This document shows positions 14,719-21,151 of a DNA stretch of 28,703 nt, in pieces; positions within the stretch are counted from its first letter, which is position 1; every line of letters begins with the position of its first letter. Origin of the DNA: Cyanobacteria bacterium HKST-UBA02 (lineage in GTDB: Bacteria; Cyanobacteriota; Vampirovibrionia; Obscuribacterales; Obscuribacteraceae); assembly GCA_020431945.1 (NCBI GenBank), contig JAGQHH010000472.1:1-28703 (forward strand), read 5' to 3'. Both the position numbers and the translations under genes were made by a program. Under the pieces are notes generated by a model. It saw only the letters and a list, made by a program, of their open reading frames with translations, searched no databases and was not told where the DNA came from.

Positions 14719-14949
14719 TCCAAAACAGCCGCATCAGCCCCAGAAAAGAAGCACCGCAAGCCGGTTGCCATGCGGCAAGTCAGATGCGCTAGCTAGCTCA
14801 GGCAGGTGAAAACTCCTGTCCGGGACGGAATGGAAGCCATTCAGCTTCGATCCGGCACCCTCGGGTCCACTATGAATCATGGCATTCGACCCTGTTAGGA
14901 TGACGTGTTTCAATCCAGTTTTTTTGCAAAGGCAAAACTTACTCTCTTA

Positions 14950-15021
14950 CAGGCTCCGCTCATCTCTTCGAACTGAAAGACCCGTGCTTCCCGCACAGAG
15001 TTTCAGAATCGTCGGAGCCTG
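14950..15021 (+). promoter_or_regulatory. nested hairpin in the terC leader
   Basis: Three stems nest symmetrically: CAGGCTCCG/CGGAGCCTG (outer), CTGAAA/TTTCAG (middle) and GTGC/GCAC (inner). The structure ends 32 bases before the terC ATG, leaving the ribosome site free. It could be a cis-regulatory RNA element; the ligand or regulator is unknown. Confidence 0.45.
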
Positions 15022-15053
15022 AATCAACAGAACCAGAAGAATAAGAGAACACC

Positions 15054-16004
15054 ATGGACTACCCGCTCATTGTCTGGGGGGGATTCTTCGCGGCCGTCTT
15101 CGCCATGCTCGCTCTGGATCTCGGGCTCTTTCACCGCAAGGCGAAAAGAGAGTCCTTGTCGGCAGCAATTGGCTGGTCCGTAGTGTGGGTAGCGGTTTCC
15201 CTGGCTTTTAACGGGGTCGTTTACTACCTCTACGGGCCTGACAAAGCCGTGGAATTCTTCACCGCCTACGTGATTGAGAAGAGCCTGTCCATCGACAATC
15301 TCTTCGTATTCCTTGCGATCTTCAGCTTCTTCGGCACCCGGGAAGAGTACCAGCACAGGGTCCTTTTCTGGGGAATACTGGGAGCAATTCTAATCCGGGG
15401 CTTTTTCATCGTCTCGGGAACCGCTCTTCTAGCCTATGTGAGCTGGATCATGTACGTATTCGGAGCCTTTCTCGTCTATAAAGGCATCGCTCTCTGGCGA
15501 GCCTCTGGCGACGAGGACGGCAAATTCGGGGACATGCTGATCGTCCGGAAATTCAAGCAATTCTTTCCTGTAACCGATCGCGATCACGGTCCGAAATTCT
15601 TCGCCAGGGAGACCGACCCGCGCACCGGCAGACTGAGGACAGTTGCGACCACGCTCTTCGTGGTCCTGATCGTCGTCGACTTCGTGGACGTCATCTTCGC
15701 TGTCGATTCGATCCCGGCCATCATCGGTATCAGTCAGGACAACTTCATCCTGGTGACATCGAATGTGATGGCAATTCTCGGTTTGCGTGCCCTCTACTCG
15801 GTCCTGGCCGCCGTCCGACGGATCTTCCGCTTCCTGCAACAGGGAATGTGCCTGGTCCTCGTTTTCGTCGGCGCCAAAATGCTCCTCACCGACCTCTACC
15901 ACATTCCGACCACCTGGTCGCTTTCGGTCATCGGAGCGCTCATCGGGGGCTCCATCCTGATCTCGATGATCTTTCCCGAGACCGAAACCAAGAAAAAGCC
16001 CTGA
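15054..16004 (+). CDS. terC: TerC/Alx-family integral membrane protein
   Basis: This 316-residue protein has seven or more hydrophobic helices and the TerC signatures ALDLGLFHRK (residues 20-29), FTAYVIEKSLSIDNLFVF (69-86) and VDFVDVIFAVDSIPAI. The family includes TerC and the Mn exporter Alx/MeeF-type proteins; acidic residues in the EKSLSIDN and FAVDS helices are thought to bind metal. Metal (likely Mn) export or membrane-protein metalation is the best functional guess. The ATG at 15054 is preceded by AAGAGAA. The gene has its own nested-hairpin leader (14950-15021) and ends in a strong terminator, so it is monocistronic and probably leader-regulated. Confidence 0.9.
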   Translation: MDYPLIVWGGFFAAVFAMLALDLGLFHRKAKRESLSAAIGWSVVWVAVSLAFNGVVYYLYGPDKAVEFFTAYVIEKSLSIDNLFVFLAIFSFFGTREEYQHRVLFWGILGAILIRGFFIVSGTALLAYVSWIMYVFGAFLVYKGIALWRASGDEDGKFGDMLIVRKFKQFFPVTDRDHGPKFFARETDPRTGRLRTVATTLFVVLIVVDFVDVIFAVDSIPAIIGISQDNFILVTSNVMAILGLRALYSVLAAVRRIFRFLQQGMCLVLVFVGAKMLLTDLYHIPTTWSLSVIGALIGGSILISMIFPETETKKKP

Positions 16005-16015
16005 TGCGATTCACT

Positions 16016-16058
16016 GCAGACCGGCAGCCTCCCTTGTGAGGCTGTCAGTCTGCTTTTT
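16016..16058 (+). terminator. intrinsic terminator of terC
   Basis: Stem GCAGAC / GTCTGC plus inner GCAGCCTC / GAGGCTG with a short loop, followed directly by TTTTT. Confidence 0.9.
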
Positions 16059-16067
16059 AAACTCGTC

Positions 16068-16095
16068 TTTACTATTTGCTTTAGTATTATATTTA
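16068..16095 (+). promoter_or_regulatory. possible promoter of the 16175 gene
   Basis: TTTACT is followed after 16 bases by TATTTA in a strongly AT-rich stretch just past the terC terminator. The match is modest. Confidence 0.3.
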
Positions 16096-16174
16096 ATCAT
16101 CCTGACCGCAATCTGCCAAAAGTCGCGATATACGATGCACAAACCAGCGTTCCTTCTATTTGCAGGTGATAAAA

Positions 16175-16636
16175 ATGAGCAGAGACTCAATCCTCGAAAA
16201 CCATAATTCGAGCAACGACGGTGGCATAGCGGCACTCTCGATCAATTCGCTCAGCCTGGACGACTTCCGGCAATACAAGAGCACCAATAGAGATATCGCC
16301 GTGGATGGGGCACCACCTCTCAAACTAGTGGACGGTCTCGAGCAAACGGAAGACTCTCCCTTGAGCCGCATGAATGAAGCTATTACCAGCAAAGCGGAGG
16401 AGACTGTCCGAGGATCGATGAGCCCGGCGGAGAAAGCGAAACTGAGCGAAGACTCGCGCAAATACGGAGAAGATCAGAAGCACTACGAAGAAGAGATGCG
16501 CACTGCCATGATGCAAAACTGGCTGAGAGGACCGGACGACTGGCCAAAAGCCCCGGCCAAGCCAGAAAGCATGGTTCGCTACGAGGCGGCCGTCCAGCGC
16601 GAGATCACAGCGATTACACGCGGTCTGAAATTCTGA
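16175..16636 (+). CDS. small charged protein of unknown function
   Basis: This 153-residue hydrophilic protein has no signal peptide or membrane helix. The N-terminal third is polar and probably disordered (SILENHNSSNDGGIAAL). The rest is charged and helical (SPAEKAKLSEDSRKYGEDQ, KHYEEEMRTAMMQNW) and ends ITAITRGLKF. AGGTGA lies 6 bases before the ATG at 16175, which is why the upstream ATG at 16160 is not used. It is a single gene between a terminator (terC) and a pair of hairpins. No family is recognised, and it may be lineage-specific. Confidence 0.65.
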   Translation: MSRDSILENHNSSNDGGIAALSINSLSLDDFRQYKSTNRDIAVDGAPPLKLVDGLEQTEDSPLSRMNEAITSKAEETVRGSMSPAEKAKLSEDSRKYGEDQKHYEEEMRTAMMQNWLRGPDDWPKAPAKPESMVRYEAAVQREITAITRGLKF

Positions 16637-16971
16637 CCTTAGAGACCCTCGTGCAGTCTCGCTAGCTTTGAAACCTACGTGATCGCCCCACTGAATCCCG
16701 CCTGATCTTGATCTCGAAGATCAGAAGTAAACTCGGAAGCTCTTATCGAATAAGAGCTTCCGGCTTCGTACGTGAGTCTGAGCTGATTTTCAGATCTGAT
16801 CATATTTTGTTAGTGTCGACTCATATTCTCACACATTCATTTCACCCGGAAAACTAACCGACAACCAGCAGGCAAGGCGCTATTCATGTCTCTCTCCATC
16901 CGCTCAGGCGGAATGGGGGGTTTTAGCCTGCAACCGATTTTTGTTGAAACGGCTCGAAAGGAGTAACCACC
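16637..16971. other. intergenic region with two tandem hairpins
   Basis: These 335 bases hold no gene. CTGATCTT/AAGATCAG (16702-16724, loop 7) and a 12-bp perfect stem GGAAGCTCTTAT/ATAAGAGCTTCC (16735-16761, loop CGA) stand in tandem without a T-tract on the plus strand. A 10-bp palindrome TCAGATCTGA (16790-16799) and CCGCTCAGGCGG near 16900 follow. The promoter of the 16972 gene should lie in the AT-rich 16800-16850. Confidence 0.5.
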
Positions 16972-17310
16972 ATGAGCACCTACACAACCATATTCGCTGC
17001 CCTGGCGGTGGCGATCGTGGTCGTCAATGTCGTTTCGACCGTCGTCTGGGTCTGGCTCCACAACCTGGTGCTGGCTTCCGACGCGCTGATCGGCGACAGG
17101 ACGGCCAACCTCTACGCCGGCTATCTGTTCGGCGACCTCATGAAAGGCCGCTTCTACCGCGGACCTTCCATGGTAGCCGCCGGCAATATCGACCGTGACA
17201 AGGTCGTGAAAACCGTGAGAGGTTCCACCCAATACCGGTACATCGCAGGTCTCGCATCCCTGGTGCGCGACCTGCCGGTCAACATCGTGCCTTACCTCCT
17301 GAACAGGTAG
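16972..17310 (+). CDS. small one-helix membrane protein, paralogue of the 23544 gene
   Basis: This 112-residue protein has an N-terminal membrane helix (about residues 7-30) ending VVWVWLH, then a cytosolic-type domain with YLFGDLMKGRF (51-61), IDRDKVVKTVRGS and YIAGLASLVRDLP. The protein at 23544-23876 aligns with it without gaps and is identical at about half the positions, including the whole YLFGxLMKGRF core. I know no named family. AAGGAG precedes the ATG by 8 bases. The 17322 gene follows after 11 bases, forming a two-gene unit. Two copies on either side of the SPFH gene suggest a shared membrane role (inference). Confidence 0.75.
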   Translation: MSTYTTIFAALAVAIVVVNVVSTVVWVWLHNLVLASDALIGDRTANLYAGYLFGDLMKGRFYRGPSMVAAGNIDRDKVVKTVRGSTQYRYIAGLASLVRDLPVNIVPYLLNR

Positions 17311-17321
17311 AGGAGAATCCA

Positions 17322-17834
17322 ATGTTCGTCTCACTCGAGCGCCCTCTTCCCGACAAGCATGTCAGCCTCATGGCTCGCAATCTCGCCGGCGAAGCGGACT
17401 ACCAGCCCGGGCGCTTCCAGTTCGACTCGGAGCGCAGTCGTGTCCAGACAGCCGTCAGCGCGGTCAATCAGGACCTCGCATTCCGCAGCCACAAGCTCTT
17501 CGGCATCGTCTTCAACCAGTTCGACTGGGCCGGCACCAGCGGCTGGGAGATCTGGAGCGACAATACCGTGCACCTGCTGGTCTTCGCCCTGGCTGTCGCC
17601 CGGCGCCTCGACCAGCCTCTCAATGTGCATGCCGACATCATGGAGCGGATTCTGGTGGCGGCATCGGTGAGCGGCATCAAAGTCGACTTCGACTTCAGCA
17701 AGCCGCTTTCGGAGCCTCATCCTGGCGATGAGACCGAGCATCTGGAGAAGGCCATCGGCAATGGCGAGTACTTCGTCATCACCGACGCGGTGATTCCGGA
17801 AGAAGTCAGGCAGATCCTTGCGGAGCATGCCTGA
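17322..17834 (+). CDS. unknown 170-residue soluble protein
   Basis: This soluble protein has no signal peptide. Recognisable stretches are an N-terminal MFVSLERPLPDKHVSLMA, an aromatic central region (KLFGIVFNQFDWAGTSGW, EIWSDNTVHLLVFALAVA), a hydrophobic helix with MERILVAASVSGIKVDF, and an acidic C-terminus (EYFVITDAVIPEEVRQIL). Family unknown. AGGAG lies 6 bases before the ATG, and the start is 11 bases after the 16972 gene, so it is cotranscribed with the small membrane protein. It is followed by a hairpin series that ends in a terminator-like stem. Confidence 0.7.
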   Translation: MFVSLERPLPDKHVSLMARNLAGEADYQPGRFQFDSERSRVQTAVSAVNQDLAFRSHKLFGIVFNQFDWAGTSGWEIWSDNTVHLLVFALAVARRLDQPLNVHADIMERILVAASVSGIKVDFDFSKPLSEPHPGDETEHLEKAIGNGEYFVITDAVIPEEVRQILAEHA

Positions 17835-17908
17835 GGCCTCATTCATACATCATCCTGAACCTGCGCCAAAAGGCAGGGGAGGCCGGGTCGCCTGACGGTC
17901 CGGTGCTG

Positions 17909-17990
17909 GTCGGCTCAAACGGGAGCCGACTGGGGAAACCTCACTCGAGGTGACCTGACTGTCCTGCTTCCGCAAGACAGTCTGTGTTTT
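17909..17990 (+). terminator. hairpin series with terminator after the 17322 gene
   Basis: GTCGGCTC/GAGCCGAC (17909-17930) is followed by a TCAC/GTGA hairpin, then GACTGTC/GACAGTC (17957-17982) with a tail TGTGTTTT. Only the last is terminator-like, and its T-tract is imperfect. Confidence 0.55.
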
Positions 17991-18011
17991 AACTCAACCC
18001 GGGAAACTACC

Positions 18012-18281
18012 ATGAAAAACGCAAACGCAGTACGTGAAGAGAAGTTCGACGCCGAGGCTTTCGAACGCGAGACCGGCTGGAGCTGGAGCGATGCGGTGGA
18101 CGAAGCCGCGACGGTTCAGCGCGAGAGCCGGATATTCGGCCGCCGCCGTCATCATCGAAGCAATCGCGGTGAGAGCTTCGCCCGCCGCTTCCGGCGCCTG
18201 ACCGGCTGGGACTACGGCGATGCCGTGGACCTGGCTGCCGAGTTGCAGCGCGAGCGCCGCATCTTCGGATGTGTCGCCTGA
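18012..18281 (+). CDS. small protein with an internally duplicated motif
   Basis: This 89-residue, highly charged protein is built of two copies of one motif. The first (residues about 17-44) reads FERETGWSWSDAVDEAATVQ then RESRIFG. The second (about 60-87) reads FRRLTGWDYGDAVDLAAELQ then RERRIFG. They are joined by a basic His/Arg linker (RRRHHRSNRGE). The repeat TGWxxxDAVDxAAxxQRExRIFG looks like a small helical unit that may bind protein or nucleic acid; no known family is recognised. The ribosome site is weak (GGGAAA). Hairpins lie on both sides. Confidence 0.65.
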   Translation: MKNANAVREEKFDAEAFERETGWSWSDAVDEAATVQRESRIFGRRRHHRSNRGESFARRFRRLTGWDYGDAVDLAAELQRERRIFGCVA

Positions 18282-18290
18282 CGCACCACT

Positions 18291-18329
18291 GGGGCGCCGG
18301 TTTCACAGCCGGTGCCCCACTACTTTTCT
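18291..18329 (+). terminator. terminator after the 18012 gene
   Basis: A 10-bp stem GGGGCGCCGG / CCGGTGCCCC (one G-T pair) is followed by ACTACTTTTCTC. The stem is stable but the T-tract is imperfect. Confidence 0.6.
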
Positions 18330-18346
18330 CTTGAGGAGATACAGTC

Positions 18347-18895
18347 ATGATCAGAATCACGATGAGCCGAGACCGTGACGGAGAACACTTCGACCAGGGC
18401 AGCCGCCAGGAGACTCCCATGGAGGCTCTGCGGGTCCTGGTGCAGGCGGAGCTCGCCTACGGCGGGGAGATCACCGAGGCCAGCGGCACTCGCCTGGTGG
18501 TCGTCGCCAGGGTGCTCGCCTGTGTGGACACCACCATCTTCGAGGGCACCGCGGCGGAGATGACGGCGCTCAACCAGACCGCGTACTACTACCTGGCTGC
18601 CTGCCAGGAGCATGACACGGTGATGGAAGGCGTCCTGGCCGACCTGGCCAGGCTCCCCAACAACGCCGGCGGCAACCCACTGATCATCAGCATGGCCGCC
18701 CCCATGTTGATGGGACGCAATCGCCTGGCTTATGCCTCCATGCGTGCCCTGGGTATCACCGACGAGCACGATGTCGCCGCCGGAATGCTCCTGGGCCTCG
18801 GGGACTTCTTCAGCGCTCTCGAGTTGATGGAGGAGAACCCCGGCATGAGCCTGGCCGATGTCAGCCAGGCGGTGTCGCCGGCGATGGCAGCCTGA
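18347..18895 (+). CDS. unknown 182-residue mainly helical protein
   Basis: After a short charged start (MIRITMSRDRDGEHFDQ) the protein is mostly Ala/Leu-rich helix: MEALRVLVQAELAYGG, RLVVVARVLACVD, AAEMTALNQTAYYYLAACQE, NPLIISMAAPMLMG and AAGMLLGLGDFFSALELMEE. No signal peptide or clear transmembrane helix is present, although the middle is quite hydrophobic. AGGAG precedes the ATG by 8 bases. Its ends are bounded by hairpins (18291-18318, 18936-18956). Codons end almost only in C or G, as in its neighbours. No family is recognised. Confidence 0.65.
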   Translation: MIRITMSRDRDGEHFDQGSRQETPMEALRVLVQAELAYGGEITEASGTRLVVVARVLACVDTTIFEGTAAEMTALNQTAYYYLAACQEHDTVMEGVLADLARLPNNAGGNPLIISMAAPMLMGRNRLAYASMRALGITDEHDVAAGMLLGLGDFFSALELMEENPGMSLADVSQAVSPAMAA

Positions 18896-18935
18896 GAGGC
18901 GGCCCCGCCGGTCGGTAGAACCGAGCAAACGAGAA

Positions 18936-18956
18936 AAGACCGGATGGTCCGGTCTT
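18936..18956 (+). other. 9-bp hairpin between the 18347 gene and the CYTH gene
   Basis: AAGACCGGA / TCCGGTCTT with loop TGG, a perfect stem without a T-tract. A second weak pair GGTTGC/GCAACC brackets the ribosome site of the next gene (about 18974-19001). Confidence 0.5.
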
Positions 18957-19001
18957 GACGCAGCTCTATGACGGGTTGCGTTGCTTCTAACGGAGGCAAC
19001 C

Positions 19002-19718
19002 ATGTCTGAGCAGTTTGAAGTAGAGCGAAAATACGCCCTCGGCAAAGGCGACCTGGCTCGAGTGAGGAAACGTCTCACCGAGCAGGGCTTCGTCTTCGTG
19101 GGCACCAGGCACCAGCAGGACCACTTCGTTCCCGGCACCCGCAAGCACGAGTTGCTGCGGGTGCGCAGGGAAGGCACGCAACACTTCGCTCTCACCTTCA
19201 AGGAGCGGATTGCTATCGATGGGGAGAAGACCCGCCGCGAAAGCGAGCCGGAGATTCATCCCATCGCCGCGCATCTGATTGTCGAGGCGGCATCCCGGGA
19301 GCTGCGCGCTCCTCTGCCGACTCTGTACAAGAAGCGCCGCGACTTCAAGCGCGCCTGGGGCGGCTTTGTCGCCCACGTTGTCCTGGATTACGTGCCTGAG
19401 CTCGGCGAGCTCTTCTCCAGCTACTTCATGGAGGTGGAGATCATCGTCGAGGATGCCGGTGAAGTGGCTCGCGCCAAGAAGCTGGTCAAGAAGATTGCAG
19501 AGCGCCTGCTGGGCGACAAGCGCAAGCGCAACAAGCTCAGCTACCGGCGCATGCTCTTCAAGACCATGAAGGCGAGAAAGCGTTTTCCGAAGCGCTGGAA
19601 TCGCCTCACCGGCAAGAAGAAGGGACGTCTCGACCCTCGCGACACAGGTGCCGTCGGATTCAGTCCGACCGGCAAAAAGGTGAAGCAGTCCAAGAAGTCT
19701 CGCAAGAAAGGAGCCTGA
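19002..19718 (+). CDS. CYTH-domain triphosphate tunnel protein
   Basis: This 238-residue protein starts with the CYTH ExExK motif (E6-V-E8-R-K10 in FEVERKYAL). The tunnel residues expected of the family follow: LLRVRREG (R53, R55), FALTFKE (K67), RRESEPEI (79-85), YKKRRDF (109-115), VVLDYVPELG (126-135), YFMEVEI (141-147) and YRRMLF. CYTH enzymes hydrolyse inorganic or nucleoside triphosphates, or cyclise ATP, with divalent metal. An unusual C-terminal extension of about 50 residues is very basic (KKKGRLD, KKVKQSKKSRKKGA) and could bind nucleic acid or polyphosphate. The ATG at 19002 follows GGAGG; an upstream TTG at 18981 is not needed. The Rossmann-like gene begins 28 bases downstream, so the two are likely cotranscribed. 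Confidence 0.8.
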   Translation: MSEQFEVERKYALGKGDLARVRKRLTEQGFVFVGTRHQQDHFVPGTRKHELLRVRREGTQHFALTFKERIAIDGEKTRRESEPEIHPIAAHLIVEAASRELRAPLPTLYKKRRDFKRAWGGFVAHVVLDYVPELGELFSSYFMEVEIIVEDAGEVARAKKLVKKIAERLLGDKRKRNKLSYRRMLFKTMKARKRFPKRWNRLTGKKKGRLDPRDTGAVGFSPTGKKVKQSKKSRKKGA

Positions 19719-19746
19719 AAGGGCGCAAGAATAAAGGATCTGTAGT

Positions 19747-20640
19747 ATGGACGTTTTAGCAAGAGAAGGCTTGATCGAGCGCACCGCAAGCGGTTTTCTC
19801 GTTCGAGTCAAAGGGAAGTCCTATCTCAAGGGGCTTCCCGGAGTTGTTTGCGAGAACCCGAGGGCGAAAGAGTCCGAACGGGTCTACTCGAAATCCTTTG
19901 CTCGCAAACGGATTTACATGCCCGACGAATATGATCGTGCCGTCAGGGAGAACCTCTGCGGCACCGACGTGATCGTGCTGGGCATGAACGGCTATAGCGA
20001 GCTGAACGATCAGCAGTGCCAGGCCTGGGGCGTCAAGCCCGGGGCTTACGAGCAGGCCTGCATCGGCATCCTCAAGGCTGTCTACAGCAGGCTCGCGAAG
20101 CTCTACGACGGCATCGACATTCGCTTTGCCGATGGCGCCTCCGGTGCCAGCGGCAGAGGGGTCGACTGGGCCATCATCAAGGCAGCCCGGGATCTGAACC
20201 GGCCGCATCTCGGTCACTCGTGCCCGAAGTTCATGTTCCACGTGGACGACGACGAGGATCCGGTCTATGTAGCCGAAACCCAGGCAGACTACGCCTCTGC
20301 TTTCGTGGACTCCCTGGACATCCTGCTTGCCGCCAACGGGCGCATGCAGGCATTCCGCCACGACATCATGGCTGTCTTCGAGAAGATGAAGCATGTCATC
20401 CCGATAAACGTCCTCAAGAGCATCTCAACCAACGGCGGCCTGCCGTCGGTGGATGCCGAGGGACGCATCGAGGATGCTGTGGAAACATTCGAGAAGCGGG
20501 TCCACATGCTGGCTCAGCGTGTGGTCTACAGCAGCAGCGACCCTTATCGCTCCCTGGTCTCCCACATCTGCGAGGAGGCAAGCGGCATCGTGCGTCCGCT
20601 GATTTCACCCGAGCGTGCCTTCGCTCAGGTCGCTGATTGA
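19747..20640 (+). CDS. Rossmann-like protein, possibly SLOG/LOG nucleotide-binding
   Basis: This is a 297-residue soluble protein. A beta strand then Gly turn (TDVIVLGMNGYSE, residues 73-84) and a Gly/Ser-rich loop (FADGASGASGRGVDWAI, 127-143) feeding a helix suggest a Rossmann-type nucleotide site. It continues with FMFHV, then YASAFVDSLDILLAANGRMQ (182-201) and a helix with HDIMAVFEKM. The order of these elements reminds me of the SLOG superfamily (DprA, LOG, ThsA sensor), but no motif is exact, so this is tentative. AAAGGATC gives a good ribosome site. It follows the CYTH gene by 28 bases and ends at a very strong terminator, so it closes that transcription unit. Confidence 0.6.
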   Translation: MDVLAREGLIERTASGFLVRVKGKSYLKGLPGVVCENPRAKESERVYSKSFARKRIYMPDEYDRAVRENLCGTDVIVLGMNGYSELNDQQCQAWGVKPGAYEQACIGILKAVYSRLAKLYDGIDIRFADGASGASGRGVDWAIIKAARDLNRPHLGHSCPKFMFHVDDDEDPVYVAETQADYASAFVDSLDILLAANGRMQAFRHDIMAVFEKMKHVIPINVLKSISTNGGLPSVDAEGRIEDAVETFEKRVHMLAQRVVYSSSDPYRSLVSHICEEASGIVRPLISPERAFAQVAD

Positions 20641-20660
20641 AAACCCATTGAAGACTGGGG

Positions 20661-20697
20661 GAAGAGCGTCGCAAGCGACGCTCTTCCTCTTTTTTTG
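20661..20697 (+). terminator. strong intrinsic terminator of the CYTH unit
   Basis: A 12-base perfect inverted repeat GAAGAGCGTCGC / GCGACGCTCTTC with a minimal loop is followed by CTCTTTTTTT. Confidence 0.95.
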
Positions 20698-21151
20698 TCT
20701 GGCTATAACTATAGAACACAGTATCTACAAAATTTAAGATCCGGGACCCGGCTTCTTTGCATGTCTTCACAATGCCCCTCCAGTGGGGCTTGCGGGGTTT
20801 GCGCTAGGATCGAGTTCTCCTGATTTTTATAAGTCAATCCACTCCCTGTGAGCTCTTCCGGGATCGATGCTAGCTTCGCGAGGCAGGCGCCGGAGAGCCG
20901 ATGGCGGATTTCTTTACAACCATAGAAACAGGTATCTACCGTCACCCTATAATCCAGACTCCAATTCCACGCCTCCATCTGGAAGCCCGCCCAAAACCTC
21001 CGAACTATCCTGTTCCTGCAATTCGAGCACCAACCACCGATGGATTTCCACCGGCAGGAGAGCTCGCGGGCGTGTGGAGCGTGTGAATCGTGACTGCAGC
21101 GCGAGCAATGGGCTCTCGCTGGACAACTCCAAGTCAACTAGGTAAAAAACT
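20698..21151. other. intergenic region upstream of the SPFH gene
   Basis: The region is about 450 bases. It contains a hairpin GCCCC/GGGGC near 20774-20790, a consensus TATAAT at 20948-20953 without a good -35, and one weak 61-residue frame (20901-21086). The SPFH promoter is probably near the TATAAT, which would give a leader of about 190 bases. Confidence 0.4.
20901..21086 (+). CDS. possible small Pro-rich protein
   Basis: A 61-residue frame starts MADFFTTIETGIYRHPI and contains a proline-rich middle (RPKPPNYPVPAIRAP) and GVWSV at the end. GGAGAG lies 5 bases before the ATG, which favours translation. Codon use is unlike the C/G-ending neighbours, and a TATAAT box falls inside. It may be spurious. 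Confidence 0.3.
   Translation: MADFFTTIETGIYRHPIIQTPIPRLHLEARPKPPNYPVPAIRAPTTDGFPPAGELAGVWSV

Larger units (their letters stand above)
14356..15053. other. 698-base divergent intergenic region, RNase / TerC
   Basis: No convincing gene is present. The region holds several inverted repeats (14471-14613), a tandem CTTGACA element (14701-14718), a GAATGG/CCATTC hairpin in a GC-rich block near 14830-14850, a run of seven T near 14930, and a nested 72-base hairpin just before TerC. I looked for the yybP-ykoY Mn riboswitch common before TerC genes and did not find its GGGGAGUA and AGACC core in the right order. Confidence 0.5.

Noticed and set aside
14668..14796. 42-residue basic reading frame in the terC leader region
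   Set aside because: No ribosome site; overlaps the tandem CTTGACA element; no protein-like pattern.
14820..14860. Signal-recognition-particle-like RNA around GGACGGAATGGAAGCC
   Set aside because: Superficial likeness to the SRP loop only; the conserved GGAAGCAG core and flanking stem are absent.
14640..15053. yybP-ykoY (Mn) riboswitch before terC
   Set aside because: Expected by family knowledge, but the GGGGAGUA box and the AGACC box are not found in the right order. AGACC near 14980 stands alone.
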